This document shows positions 11,973-19,373 of a DNA stretch of 20,613 nt, piece by piece. Numbering within the stretch: position 1 is the stretch's first letter; each line of letters opens with the position of its first letter. The stretch is from an uncultured Zetaproteobacteria bacterium. Lineage in GTDB: Bacteria; Pseudomonadota; Zetaproteobacteria; Mariprofundales; Mariprofundaceae. Below the pieces are notes generated by a model. It ran no database searches, was not told the DNA's origin, and worked only from the letters and a program-made list of their open reading frames with translations. The stretch is taken from positions 1 through 20,613 of the forward strand of contig CAJXNE010000015.1 in NCBI GenBank assembly GCA_913056285.1, read 5' to 3'. The position numbers and the translations under genes are program-made.

Positions 11973-12593
11973 ATGAGTTCTAAAGCAGTTGCAATCATGG
12001 TTTCAGGGCGCGGCAGTAATTTGGCTGTTATCCTTGAAGCGGTTGCAGTGGGCACATGCCCGGTGGATGTGCAACTGGTGATCTCCAATAAAGCCGATGC
12101 ACCGGCTCTGAACATTGCCAGGCAGGCAGGTGTGCCACATGTGGTGTATCTGAATCCGAAAGATTATGAAGAACGTGCCAGTTTCGATGCCGCCTGCGCC
12201 GACCTGATCGACAAGCATGCTTGTCAATGGATTGTACTGGCTGGCTATATGCGCATTCTGTCCTCTTTTTTTGTGCGCCGGTTCGTAGGCCGTATCATCA
12301 ATATTCATCCGGCTATTCTGCCGGCTTTTCCCGGCGCACATGCAGTTGAGGATGCACTGACTTACGGCGTCAAAGTATCCGGTTGTACGGTGCATCTGGT
12401 AGATGAAGTGCTTGATGGCGGCCCTGTTCTGGCTCAGGCAGTTGTGCCGGTGCATGATGACGACACAAGAGATTCCTTACATGCCCGCATCCAGAAAGAA
12501 GAGCACAGAATTTATCCGGCAACACTTAAGAGAATGGTGGAGTGCGGATTTACAATTGTGGGTCGCAAAGTCGTTTGGAATACGAAAACCTGA
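11973..12593 (+). CDS. purN: Phosphoribosylglycinamide formyltransferase (PurN)
   Basis: PurN transfers a formyl group from 10-formyltetrahydrofolate to GAR, the third step of purine synthesis, in the cytoplasm. The 206-residue protein has the phosphate-binding VSGRGSNL (10-17), the signature NIHPAILPAFPG (110-121), and DEVLDGGP (144-151). The catalytic trio is N110, H112 and D148, each four positions after the E. coli residues (106, 108, 144). GGTGAT lies just before ATG 11973. purM, the usual partner immediately upstream, is absent: the gene stands alone between the rpoC terminator and an unrelated lipoprotein. Confidence 0.95.
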   Translation: MSSKAVAIMVSGRGSNLAVILEAVAVGTCPVDVQLVISNKADAPALNIARQAGVPHVVYLNPKDYEERASFDAACADLIDKHACQWIVLAGYMRILSSFFVRRFVGRIINIHPAILPAFPGAHAVEDALTYGVKVSGCTVHLVDEVLDGGPVLAQAVVPVHDDDTRDSLHARIQKEEHRIYPATLKRMVECGFTIVGRKVVWNTKT

Positions 12594-12743
12594 AGTAGCT
12601 ATTCAGCTCGCCACTGATTTGTCCGGCCGCTGCGGTTCTAGAAAACGTAGCTAAACGCATCTTGTGCGGTAAATCACAGTATAGCCTCCCTTTTTTACCA
12701 TATTTCGCCATATCTGATCAGGCATGTATGGAGGGAGCTGGTT

Positions 12744-13532
12744 ATGTGGATTCACAAATTGCGAACGATGTTGTTGCCTGGCATGGCAGTTATATCACTA
12801 CTGGGGCTTTCGGCATGTGCCACGCATAGCAATCCTGTTTATCTGGAACAGAGCCAGCCGCAAAGCCTGAGGGTGATCGGTTTGCCACTGGTTGAAGATA
12901 ATAAGCGGCTTGATGTTCGGAGGGAAAACCCGGTCTATGCAATCATTGGCATCAGCGCCAAGGCTGTGCAACAAGTCGCACGGGAAATTCATCGGATTAA
13001 ATATCAGGATGCCAACCCTGCATTACACCAATATTGCGTGAAAACCATGCGGCAAGGTATCAAAAAGCGATTACGCAAACTGGGGTATCGCGTCGTTGAT
13101 CTGAACATGACGTACTGGCAGGCGCAAAAAGCTTTTCGGAAAAAAGATAAACGCATGGAGGGCATGGATGCGCTCTTGAGAGTGCACATCAAACGCTTCG
13201 GTTATTTTTCTGCTTCTCCTTATAAACCCTATCGCCCCGGTATGGTGGTGACGGCTGATTTGCTATCCATGCAAAATCGTAAACTGCTTTCCTCCAATGT
13301 TTATAATGTCGGGTATGATCGAAAAGATATATCGAATTTTGAATTTGAGGTTAGTTATATGACGCATATTCATGTGGCAGATAAGCGCTACTTCTACCGT
13401 GATTTCAAGACGCTCATGCGGCATGCCAAAGCCAGCTCAAAAGGTTTGAAGTTTGTAGCCGGAGTGGCTGCAGAGAGCGTGGCCGGTGATTTGAGAAAGC
13501 GGAGCAGACGCTATACTGTGGCCAGTAACTAA
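12744..13532 (+). CDS. Lipoprotein of unknown function
   Basis: I do not recognise the family. The 262-residue product has a type II signal peptide: a positive start (MWIHKLR), a hydrophobic core, and the lipobox L22-S23-A24-C25, predicting lipidation at C25. With no aspartate at +2 (A26), sorting to the outer membrane is likely. The mature part is basic, with many lysines and arginines, and has a central LLRVHIKRFGYF stretch (strand-like) and a C-terminal RKRSRRY. The general pattern, with an early strand, a helix and GYRVVDL, is faintly like CsgG/TolB-N-type periplasmic lipoproteins, but this is weak. GGAGGGAG at 12730-12737 is six bases before ATG 12744. It converges on the two-component operon. 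Confidence 0.8.
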   Translation: MWIHKLRTMLLPGMAVISLLGLSACATHSNPVYLEQSQPQSLRVIGLPLVEDNKRLDVRRENPVYAIIGISAKAVQQVAREIHRIKYQDANPALHQYCVKTMRQGIKKRLRKLGYRVVDLNMTYWQAQKAFRKKDKRMEGMDALLRVHIKRFGYFSASPYKPYRPGMVVTADLLSMQNRKLLSSNVYNVGYDRKDISNFEFEVSYMTHIHVADKRYFYRDFKTLMRHAKASSKGLKFVAGVAAESVAGDLRKRSRRYTVASN

Positions 13533-13577
13533 GCTCATTACCTTCCACTCAGCATAGACAAAACCAAACAAGAATGA

Positions 13578-13633
13578 ACCACAAAGGCGCAAAGAAAACA
13601 GGATGGTTAGTCTTTCCTTTGGTTCTTTGTGAT
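13578..13633. repeat. Imperfect inverted repeat, remnant-like
   Basis: The stretch ACCACAAAGGCGCAAAGAA (from 13578) and the region up to 13633 (CCTTTGGTTCTTTGTGAT) are imperfect inverted copies: CACAAAG...AAAG on one arm faces CTTT...CTTTGTG on the other. This 'accacaaaggcgcaaag' wording is common in intergenic repeats of many bacteria. It sits in the 150-base spacer between the convergent lipoprotein and kinase genes. A third, shorter echo (TTTTGTGGCTTTG) follows at 13640-13652. No transposase is nearby. The spacer also has TGATGCT...AGCATCA (13661-13684), a weak hairpin over the kinase stop codon. Confidence 0.4.
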
Positions 13634-13682
13634 GGGATGTTTTGTGGCTTTGTAGAAGATATGATGCTGACAGCAGTAAGCA

Positions 13683-15110
13683 TCAGCCTACCGAGTCCTG
13701 GAGCATATGCGCCAGGCGTTTTTTGTGGTTTGCATCGGCATTGGACAGCGGCAGGCGAACATAAAAGGATGAACCTTCTCCAAGCGTGCTTTCTACTCTG
13801 AGTTCACCACTATGAGCATCCACAATACGCTTGCAGATGGCCAGCCCCAGGCCGGCACCCTCGCCTTCTTTGCGGCAGCGGGCATCATCAGCGCGATAAA
13901 ATCTGTCAAATAGCCGCTGTTGCTGTTCGGCAGCAATGCCTGGCCCCTCATCACGAATGCATAGAATAGCTGAATTATCTTCGGCCCAGGCATGTAACTG
14001 GATGCTGGAGTGCTCAGGTGCATGCTTAAAAGCATTGGATAACAGGTTCATCACCGTCCGTTCGAGTTGGCTGCTCTCCCCCATAATCTCGAGTCCATCT
14101 TCAATTTGCATATCAAGTTTTACATGCTGGCTATCAAACAGAATCAGGTGCTGCTGACCGACTTCCTGCAATAGTAACGACAAATCAACAGGCGTTTGTA
14201 CGATTTCCAGCTGACCGGCATCGGCGCGTGCCAGCGTCAGCAAATCGTTGACGATACGTTGGATGCGGTCAATCGTACCCAGTTGCTGGCGCAGAATGTG
14301 CTGGTATTCATCTTCGCTTCGCGGGTGACGCAGCGCAACTTCGATTTCCCCCTTGAGGATGGTCAGTGGCAGGCGCAGTTCATGCGAAGCGTCGGCAGTA
14401 AATCGCTTCTGGGCCTGAAAACTGGCCTCCAGATCGGTGAACATCTTGTTCAATACCCGTACCAGAATCTGGATTTCCTTGTCCTGTGATTTGGACTTCA
14501 ATCGTCGGGTCAAATCGCCGGCAGCCACGCCTCGGGCCGTGCTGGTTATTTCATGAATCGGTTCCAGAGCGCGTTTGGCCATGTAGTACCCGGCACCCGC
14601 ACTGATGACAATGGAAATCAGGCCAAGGATACCTCCGACGATATACAGCAGGTTGAAAACGGCGCGAATATCCGCCGTGTTGTGTCCCAGCATCAGGGTG
14701 GCGACAGTTTTTCCTGAAATGTGGATAGGGAATGCAATCACGCGCACATTGGCCTTGTTGAGCAGCGACTCTGTTGAGGCAAATGATGGGGTGTTGGTGC
14801 GAAATGCATGGCCAAGGGCGCGACTGACATCATTACCCCCTTTATCGATAAGAGAGCGGTCGGAACGAAACAAAATACGGCCATTGGAAGCAACCAGTTG
14901 CATGGCGCCGGGGTAATGGTCGGCAAAGCTGCCCAGATGTCCGGACCAGAAATAAAAGGGGGAGCTTTCCAGCTCATTGGCCAGCGAGGTGGCCTGTTCC
15001 ATTAATTGCTCATCCAGTTCGTGATAAACCCGATTGGAAAGCGTGGAGTATAGTACTACCGCTGCAAACAGCAGGATCCCGAATTCCAGAGAAATATAGA
15101 GCATGGCCAA
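13683..15110 (-). CDS. Sensor histidine kinase, heavy-metal (CusS-like) type
   Basis: This inner-membrane kinase is the partner of the response regulator just upstream. From TTG 15110 it has 475 residues: TM1 (about 5-22), a periplasmic sensor (about 24-150), TM2 (about 152-175), HAMP (about 176-228), HisKA with SHELRLPLT (H243), and a HATPase domain with N box (N355, N359), G1 DEGPGI (387-392), F box LFDRFYR (400-406) and G2 GAGLGLAI (418-425). Position 247 is leucine where HExxT/N is expected. TTG 15110 has no ribosome site and falls where TM1 begins; the frame is open up to a TAA at 15194, so the true start may be further upstream, for instance a rare ATT at 15173. Confidence 0.88.
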   Translation of the reverse strand: MAMLYISLEFGILLFAAVVLYSTLSNRVYHELDEQLMEQATSLANELESSPFYFWSGHLGSFADHYPGAMQLVASNGRILFRSDRSLIDKGGNDVSRALGHAFRTNTPSFASTESLLNKANVRVIAFPIHISGKTVATLMLGHNTADIRAVFNLLYIVGGILGLISIVISAGAGYYMAKRALEPIHEITSTARGVAAGDLTRRLKSKSQDKEIQILVRVLNKMFTDLEASFQAQKRFTADASHELRLPLTILKGEIEVALRHPRSEDEYQHILRQQLGTIDRIQRIVNDLLTLARADAGQLEIVQTPVDLSLLLQEVGQQHLILFDSQHVKLDMQIEDGLEIMGESSQLERTVMNLLSNAFKHAPEHSSIQLHAWAEDNSAILCIRDEGPGIAAEQQQRLFDRFYRADDARCRKEGEGAGLGLAICKRIVDAHSGELRVESTLGEGSSFYVRLPLSNADANHKKRLAHMLQDSVG

Positions 15111-15195
15111 TCTGCCGCGAAAGGTGCGGAGGATATTGGAGCGTATCCAGTAAACGATGCCTGTTGAGCGAATGGTCAGAATCCTGGTTGCTTAG

Positions 15196-15879
15196 TCAGG
15201 CAGGCGGAGATTCATCGCTGAGCAGATAGCCCTGCCCCCGCAGGGTGTGCAGTAATGGCGGTTCAAAGCCTTTGTCGATTTTGGACCGCAAATGGCTGAC
15301 ATAGACGTCAATCACATTGCTTTCCGGGTCGAAATTCATATCCCAGACATGTTCGCCGATGAGCGTGCGTGATAACACCTTACCCTGATTGCGCAACAGG
15401 TATTCCAGCAGCGCGTATTCCTTGGTGGTCAGGCGAATGGCTTTGTCAGTGCGCGAAACGCGACGGCTGATGGGATCAAGTTCCAGGTCGAGCAGTTTGA
15501 GCACTGGTGACTTGCTTTCCGATTGTCTGCGCAACAGGGCACGTACGCGCGCCAGCAGTTCTTCAAAGGCAAATGGTTTGGCCAGATAATCATCAGCTCC
15601 GGCATCCAGACCGCGCACTTTATCTTCAATTGAATCGCGCGCGGTAAGCATCAGCACTGGCGTGGCATCACCGCTGGCGCGCAGCTCGCGGCAGACCGCA
15701 ATGCCGTTTTTCTTCGGTAACATCAGGTCAAGCAGAATCAGGTCATAATCATTGACTTCGGCCAGAAATTCGCCGTCCTCGCCGTCGTAAGATACATCGA
15801 CAGCGTGGCCTTCCTCTTTCAGGCCTTTCTGAATAAAGTGTGCAACACGCTCTTCGTCTTCAACTACCAGAATCTTCAT
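15196..15879 (-). CDS. Response regulator, OmpR/PhoB family, CusR-like
   Basis: The 227-residue transcription factor pairs a receiver domain with a winged-helix DNA-binding domain. Receiver residues are D8 in the acidic pocket, phosphoacceptor D51 (LILLDLMLP), T79 and K101 (DDYLAKPFAF). The effector half includes LTTKEYALLEYLL, VWDMNFDPESNVIDVYVSHLRSKID and TLRGQGYLL, close in wording to CusR, which controls copper and silver efflux in E. coli. No efflux genes are in the window, so the signal is unknown. ATG 15879 starts the canonical MKILVVEDEE; upstream in-frame codons are not family-like. The kinase follows, so the two are probably one transcript. Confidence 0.93.
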   Translation of the reverse strand: MKILVVEDEERVAHFIQKGLKEEGHAVDVSYDGEDGEFLAEVNDYDLILLDLMLPKKNGIAVCRELRASGDATPVLMLTARDSIEDKVRGLDAGADDYLAKPFAFEELLARVRALLRRQSESKSPVLKLLDLELDPISRRVSRTDKAIRLTTKEYALLEYLLRNQGKVLSRTLIGEHVWDMNFDPESNVIDVYVSHLRSKIDKGFEPPLLHTLRGQGYLLSDESPPA

Positions 15880-15939
15880 GCGGCTTAGTGTAGCATTGAA
15901 CCCGGGCATGCGGAAAGCATGGATAAGGAGGCGGCAGCA
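15880..15939. promoter_or_regulatory. Compact divergent control region
   Basis: Only 60 bases separate the regulator start (- strand) from the Nudix start (+ strand), so both promoters must lie here or inside the genes. On the - strand TACACT sits about nine bases before the regulator ATG, which would give a nearly leaderless transcript, with a poor -35. On the + strand AAGGAGG (15925-15931) is the Nudix ribosome site. I could not find a convincing -35/-10 pair for either gene. Confidence 0.35.
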
Positions 15940-16515
15940 ATGGATTACCGGATGATTAGCAAACAACGGGCGTATCAAGGCTTTTTTGCGATGGATAAAT
16001 ACACCCTGGAGCATGATTGTTTTGGCGGAGGGCGCATGCAGATATGCCGTGAGAATATGGAACGCGGCGATGCTGCTGCCATTCTGCTCTACGATTCAGC
16101 GGTGGATGAAGTGTTATTGCTCGAGCAATTTCGCATTGGTCCTGCGGTGCGCAAGGAAAATCCGTGGCTGATTGAAATTGTGGCCGGCATGATTGATGCT
16201 GGCGAAACAGCTGAACAGGCGATTATCCGGGAAGCGCAGGAGGAGGCCGGGTTTGTTCCCTCTGAAGTAACATTTCTCGGCCGCTATTATACGACGCCCG
16301 GCGCCTGTTCAGAACGCATCGATTTGTTTTTGGGCAAGGTGGATAAACACAGTCCGGTCAGTGCGGGTGGCGGTTGTGCAGAAGAACATGAAGATATTCG
16401 TAGCTTCTGGGTATCGCGCCAGGCGGCATTACAGATGCTGGCGGAAGGTAAAATCGGTTCCGGTGCGCCCATGCTGGCACTGTTGTTAGCCTTTGGTTGG
16501 AAGGGTGTTATTTGA
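15940..16515 (+). CDS. nudF: Nudix hydrolase, ADP-ribose pyrophosphatase type
   Basis: The likely reaction is hydrolysis of ADP-ribose to AMP and ribose 5-phosphate with magnesium. The 191-residue protein contains a complete Nudix box at 83-105 (G-x5-E-x7-REAQEEAGF), and the sequence YYTTPGACSERIDLF just after it is typical of the NudF/ADP-ribose group. ATG 15940 was chosen over ATG 15919 because AAGGAGG (15925-15931) is eight bases before it. It is transcribed divergently from the two-component pair and convergently with recQ; no functional link to either is evident. Substrate assignment rests on family resemblance only. Confidence 0.88.
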   Translation: MDYRMISKQRAYQGFFAMDKYTLEHDCFGGGRMQICRENMERGDAAAILLYDSAVDEVLLLEQFRIGPAVRKENPWLIEIVAGMIDAGETAEQAIIREAQEEAGFVPSEVTFLGRYYTTPGACSERIDLFLGKVDKHSPVSAGGGCAEEHEDIRSFWVSRQAALQMLAEGKIGSGAPMLALLLAFGWKGVI

Positions 16516-16520
16516 GCAAT

Positions 16521-16560
16521 GCCACCAACACGATGATTTGTGTCGTGGCTCAAGGTTTTT
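16521..16560 (+). terminator. Terminator after the Nudix gene
   Basis: GCCAC (16521-16525) pairs with GTGGC (16545-16549), and inside that ACAC (16528-16531) with GTGT (16540-16543), across a small internal loop. TTTTT (16556-16560) follows six bases after the stem. It begins five bases after the Nudix stop. The interrupted stem makes it a moderate terminator. Confidence 0.5.
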
Positions 16561-16587
16561 GGTTCCGGCTTTGCTGGGTTAGGGGTG

Positions 16588-16616
16588 CTGATTACAGGCA
16601 CCCTGCCTGTAATCAG
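16588..16616. terminator. Perfect 13-bp inverted repeat between convergent genes
   Basis: CTGATTACAGGCA (16588-16600) and TGCCTGTAATCAG (16604-16616) are exact complements around CCC. It lies 17 bases beyond the recQ stop on the - strand and between the convergent Nudix and recQ genes, the usual place for a shared terminator. Neither side has a T-run, so it may act by blocking 3' decay instead of causing intrinsic termination. Confidence 0.5.
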
Positions 16617-16633
16617 TTCGCCCATCCTCAGCG

Positions 16634-18805
16634 CTAGGCGACTCCGATGGCTTCACGCCATGCCAGCGCCAGGCGAAATTCATCATTGCTCAACTCAACA
16701 GATAAATCGCGTTTTATTTCGGTCAGTGATGCGTAGGGGTCTGCATCGTCCAGTTCCTTCATCAGGGTATCAAAATCATCGCCGATAAAAGCGGGCACAT
16801 CAATAAACTGACCCGCCCGAATGATGGCGACATAATGTTTAAGCACGGTTGTGTCACTCACGCCTTGTGCTGCTGCAATATCCTGCAGGCTAACCCCTTT
16901 GCGATACTGAGCCAGAATATAGGTCTGTGTTTCATTCAGGCCCGGCCCCTTTGCAATCAGCATGGGGATTTCTTTGCCTCCGCGTTTGGCAGCTTTGCCA
17001 TCGCCACTGGCGACATGTTTGTCGATCACAGCGATAAACGCCGAGCCATATTGTTCCAGCTTATGCTGCCCAACGCCGCTGATGCGGCGCAGGGCGTCTT
17101 CAGTGACCGGTTTGCGCTGGCTCATTTCGGTCAGCGTTACATCGCTAAACACGACATGCGGCGGCACATCTTCCTGTTCGGCCAGTTCCTCCCGCAACAG
17201 AGCCAGTTTTTTGAATAGCGCTTCATCGCGCGGTGTGCCAAGGCGCTTGAAATGGCGCCGGATGCCCGGTTGATATTTGGCTAGCATAATGGGTTCGCCG
17301 GTGCCTATATGTTCCGCTTTCTTTGTGGGCAGCATGGCGGCGCGCCTGGATACATCCTGAATAAAATAACCGTGATGCACCAGCTGACGCAGAATGGATG
17401 TCCATTCATCGGCATTCACATCGGCGCCTGTACCGTGGCTCTTCAGTTGATCGTGTTTGTGCTCCAGAATCCGCGCATTTTTTGAGCCGCGCAGTACATC
17501 GACAATATAACCCATGCCAAAATTGCCATTGACTTCACGTACGCATTGCAATGCCGCCTCGGCGAACTCCGTTGCATCATACGTTTCCGGTGGATCGAGG
17601 CAGATATCGCAATTGCCGCAAGGCTCATCCAGCGCTTCGCCGAAATAGCCCAGCAGTACGCGGCGGCGGCAGGTCAACGCCTCAGAAAATGCAACCATGC
17701 TGTTGAGCTTATGCACTTCGACACGCCGCTGATCTATATTTTCCACATTTTCAATCAGACGACGCACCAGATTCACATCGCCGGAGCCGTACAACATCAG
17801 TGCTTCAGATTCCAGACCGTCACGACCGGCTCGACCGGTTTCCTGATAATAGGATTCAATGCTCTTGGGCAAATCGTGGTGAATGACAAAGCGCACATTG
17901 GGCTTATCCACGCCCATGCCAAAGGCAATCGTGGCGACAATCACTTTCACACGATCACGCAGGAAATCATCCTGCACCTTTTCACGCGATCGGCCGGGAA
18001 TGCCGGCATGATAGGCGGCGGCTCTGATGCCATGGCGTTGCAGGTTTACAGCCAAATCTTCCACCCGTTTCCTGGACAGGCAATAGATCACGCCCGAGCA
18101 ATTCGGCCAGCCTTCCAGAAATTGCAGGATCTGGGTCAATGGCTGCCGTTTTTCAGCTACCAGATAGCGGATATTAGGGCGATCAAAGCTGGCGACAAAA
18201 CGTTTGGCTTTGCCCAGATTGAGGCGGTCACTGATATCTTCACGGGTGTGTTCATCGGCAGTTGCGGTCAGCGCCAGCATGGGCAAGTTCGGGAAAATGT
18301 CGCGCAATTCACCGAGTCGCACATATTCAGGCCGGAAATCATGGCCCCATTGCGATACGCAATGCGCCTCATCAATCGCAAACATGGCCAGTTTTACATT
18401 TTCCAGCTTGGCCAGAAACCCTTTTGAGAGCAGGCGTTCAGGCGCCACATACAGCAGATCAAGGTCACCGGATTCAAATCGTTCCAGTACCTCCTTGGCT
18501 TCGGCGGCTTTCAGTGATGAATTGTAGTATGCGGCTTTAACGCCACAGGCTGTTAAGGCATCGACCTGATCCTTCATTAAAGAAATCAACGGCGAAACCA
18601 CAATGCCGGTACCATCGCGCATCATTGCGGGTATCTGATAACACAAAGACTTTCCGCCTCCGGTAGGCATCAGCACAAAGGCATCTTTACCATCCATCAG
18701 TGTGCAGATGATCTCTTCCTGCATGGGCCGGAATGCATCATAGCCAAAGGTCTCTTGCAGTACGTTGCGAGCTTGTTGTTTCACTTTCTTGGTTGCCATT
18801 TTCAT
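16634..18805 (-). CDS. recQ: ATP-dependent DNA helicase RecQ with C-terminal HTH domain
   Basis: RecQ unwinds DNA 3' to 5' in recombination and fork repair. The 723-residue protein is longer than E. coli RecQ (609). Seen in order: Q-motif region (GYDAFRPMQ, 21-29), Walker A PTGGGKS (47-53), DEAH (145-148), LALTATAD (177-184), AFGMGVDKPN and QETGRAGRDG (321-330), the zinc site C379, C396, C399, C402, a winged helix (about 410-520), HRDC (about 525-600), and an extra C-terminal domain with an HTH-like segment (LQDIAAAQGVSDTTVLKHYV, 640-659). The last explains the extra length and occurs in some RecQ proteins. Starts at 18805 or 18799 (MATKK) are both served by GAGGAAAGG. Confidence 0.95.
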   Translation of the reverse strand: MKMATKKVKQQARNVLQETFGYDAFRPMQEEIICTLMDGKDAFVLMPTGGGKSLCYQIPAMMRDGTGIVVSPLISLMKDQVDALTACGVKAAYYNSSLKAAEAKEVLERFESGDLDLLYVAPERLLSKGFLAKLENVKLAMFAIDEAHCVSQWGHDFRPEYVRLGELRDIFPNLPMLALTATADEHTREDISDRLNLGKAKRFVASFDRPNIRYLVAEKRQPLTQILQFLEGWPNCSGVIYCLSRKRVEDLAVNLQRHGIRAAAYHAGIPGRSREKVQDDFLRDRVKVIVATIAFGMGVDKPNVRFVIHHDLPKSIESYYQETGRAGRDGLESEALMLYGSGDVNLVRRLIENVENIDQRRVEVHKLNSMVAFSEALTCRRRVLLGYFGEALDEPCGNCDICLDPPETYDATEFAEAALQCVREVNGNFGMGYIVDVLRGSKNARILEHKHDQLKSHGTGADVNADEWTSILRQLVHHGYFIQDVSRRAAMLPTKKAEHIGTGEPIMLAKYQPGIRRHFKRLGTPRDEALFKKLALLREELAEQEDVPPHVVFSDVTLTEMSQRKPVTEDALRRISGVGQHKLEQYGSAFIAVIDKHVASGDGKAAKRGGKEIPMLIAKGPGLNETQTYILAQYRKGVSLQDIAAAQGVSDTTVLKHYVAIIRAGQFIDVPAFIGDDFDTLMKELDDADPYASLTEIKRDLSVELSNDEFRLALAWREAIGVA

Positions 18806-19046
18806 CCTTTCCTCAGGGGCGGAACCCTGCTATTGACCGGAAACCTGTTGGTTGCCGATCCAGTATCTTTATAATTTTACGTGTAAATAATCGATGTTTG
18901 CACGGGTGTAACGCGGCGTTTTCAGCGTCACCATAGTGATTGCAACAGAAACGTATCAAATAATCAAGTTTTTTATGTATCAAGAACTATTATAGCTTTA
19001 AACTTTTTCATGGCGATTGCTTCAAGTTGACCCACACGTATTGAAG
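18806..19046. other. AT-rich non-coding gap before the accessory genes
   Basis: No gene is visible in these 241 bases. The recQ-proximal part must hold the recQ promoter (- strand), where TATAAAGAT (about 18869-18877) is a possible -10, without a good -35. The rest is AT-rich, with repeated GTATCAA (18954-18960, 18978-18984) and T-runs. GCTTCAA (19019-19025) pairs with TTGAAGC (19041-19047), a 7-bp stem with a 15-base loop just after the SWIM gene stop, a weak candidate for its transcript end. Confidence 0.5.
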
Positions 19047-19373
19047 CTATAGAGACATTACTTTCGCTAAATTTCTTTTCGCTTGAGCCAAGCGTTTTTT
19101 TGCGTTATCAAAATCATGCTCTGCTTCGGCAATTTCATGGATTGCCATTTCGATATCAGAACCGGACAACCAATCTCGTATAACCGATATATCACCTTTG
19201 TTGTTGCTTACAATGTTATCTGATTCGCCGCGAAATATGGACATTCTATGTTTACAGAGTTGGCCATGTTTCCCTGCTGGGCATGTGCAAAATGCACTGA
19301 GGTTGCCTTCATTTAAAATAAAGCTAACTCTATAGGGATTGATAGAACTTCCTTGTACCAGAAACTGTATCAT
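19047..19373 (-). CDS. Small SWIM zinc-finger protein with helical tail
   Basis: The 108-residue protein carries a SWIM motif CxCx8CxH: C29, C31, C40, H42 (FCTCPAGKHGQLCKH). SWIM fingers bind zinc and are thought to contact DNA or proteins. The N-terminal part (MIQFLVQGSSINPYRVSFIL) looks like beta strands, and residues 73-106, rich in Ala, Glu and Lys, look like a long helix or coiled coil. ATG 19373 was chosen over ATG 19385 because it forms an ATGA overlap with the upstream stop and GGAG sits six bases before it. It is the last gene of a coupled three-gene set whose first member is ligase-like, suggesting DNA binding. The exact role is unknown. Confidence 0.85.
   Translation of the reverse strand: MIQFLVQGSSINPYRVSFILNEGNLSAFCTCPAGKHGQLCKHRMSIFRGESDNIVSNNKGDISVIRDWLSGSDIEMAIHEIAEAEHDFDNAKKRLAQAKRNLAKVMSL

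Noticed and set aside
13574..13801. 75-codon + strand frame after the lipoprotein gene
   Set aside because: It spans the repeat remnant and the antisense end of the kinase and resembles no protein; no ribosome site.
17546..18427. 293-codon + strand frame opposite recQ
   Set aside because: It mirrors the recQ helicase domain on the other strand and has no independent coding signs.
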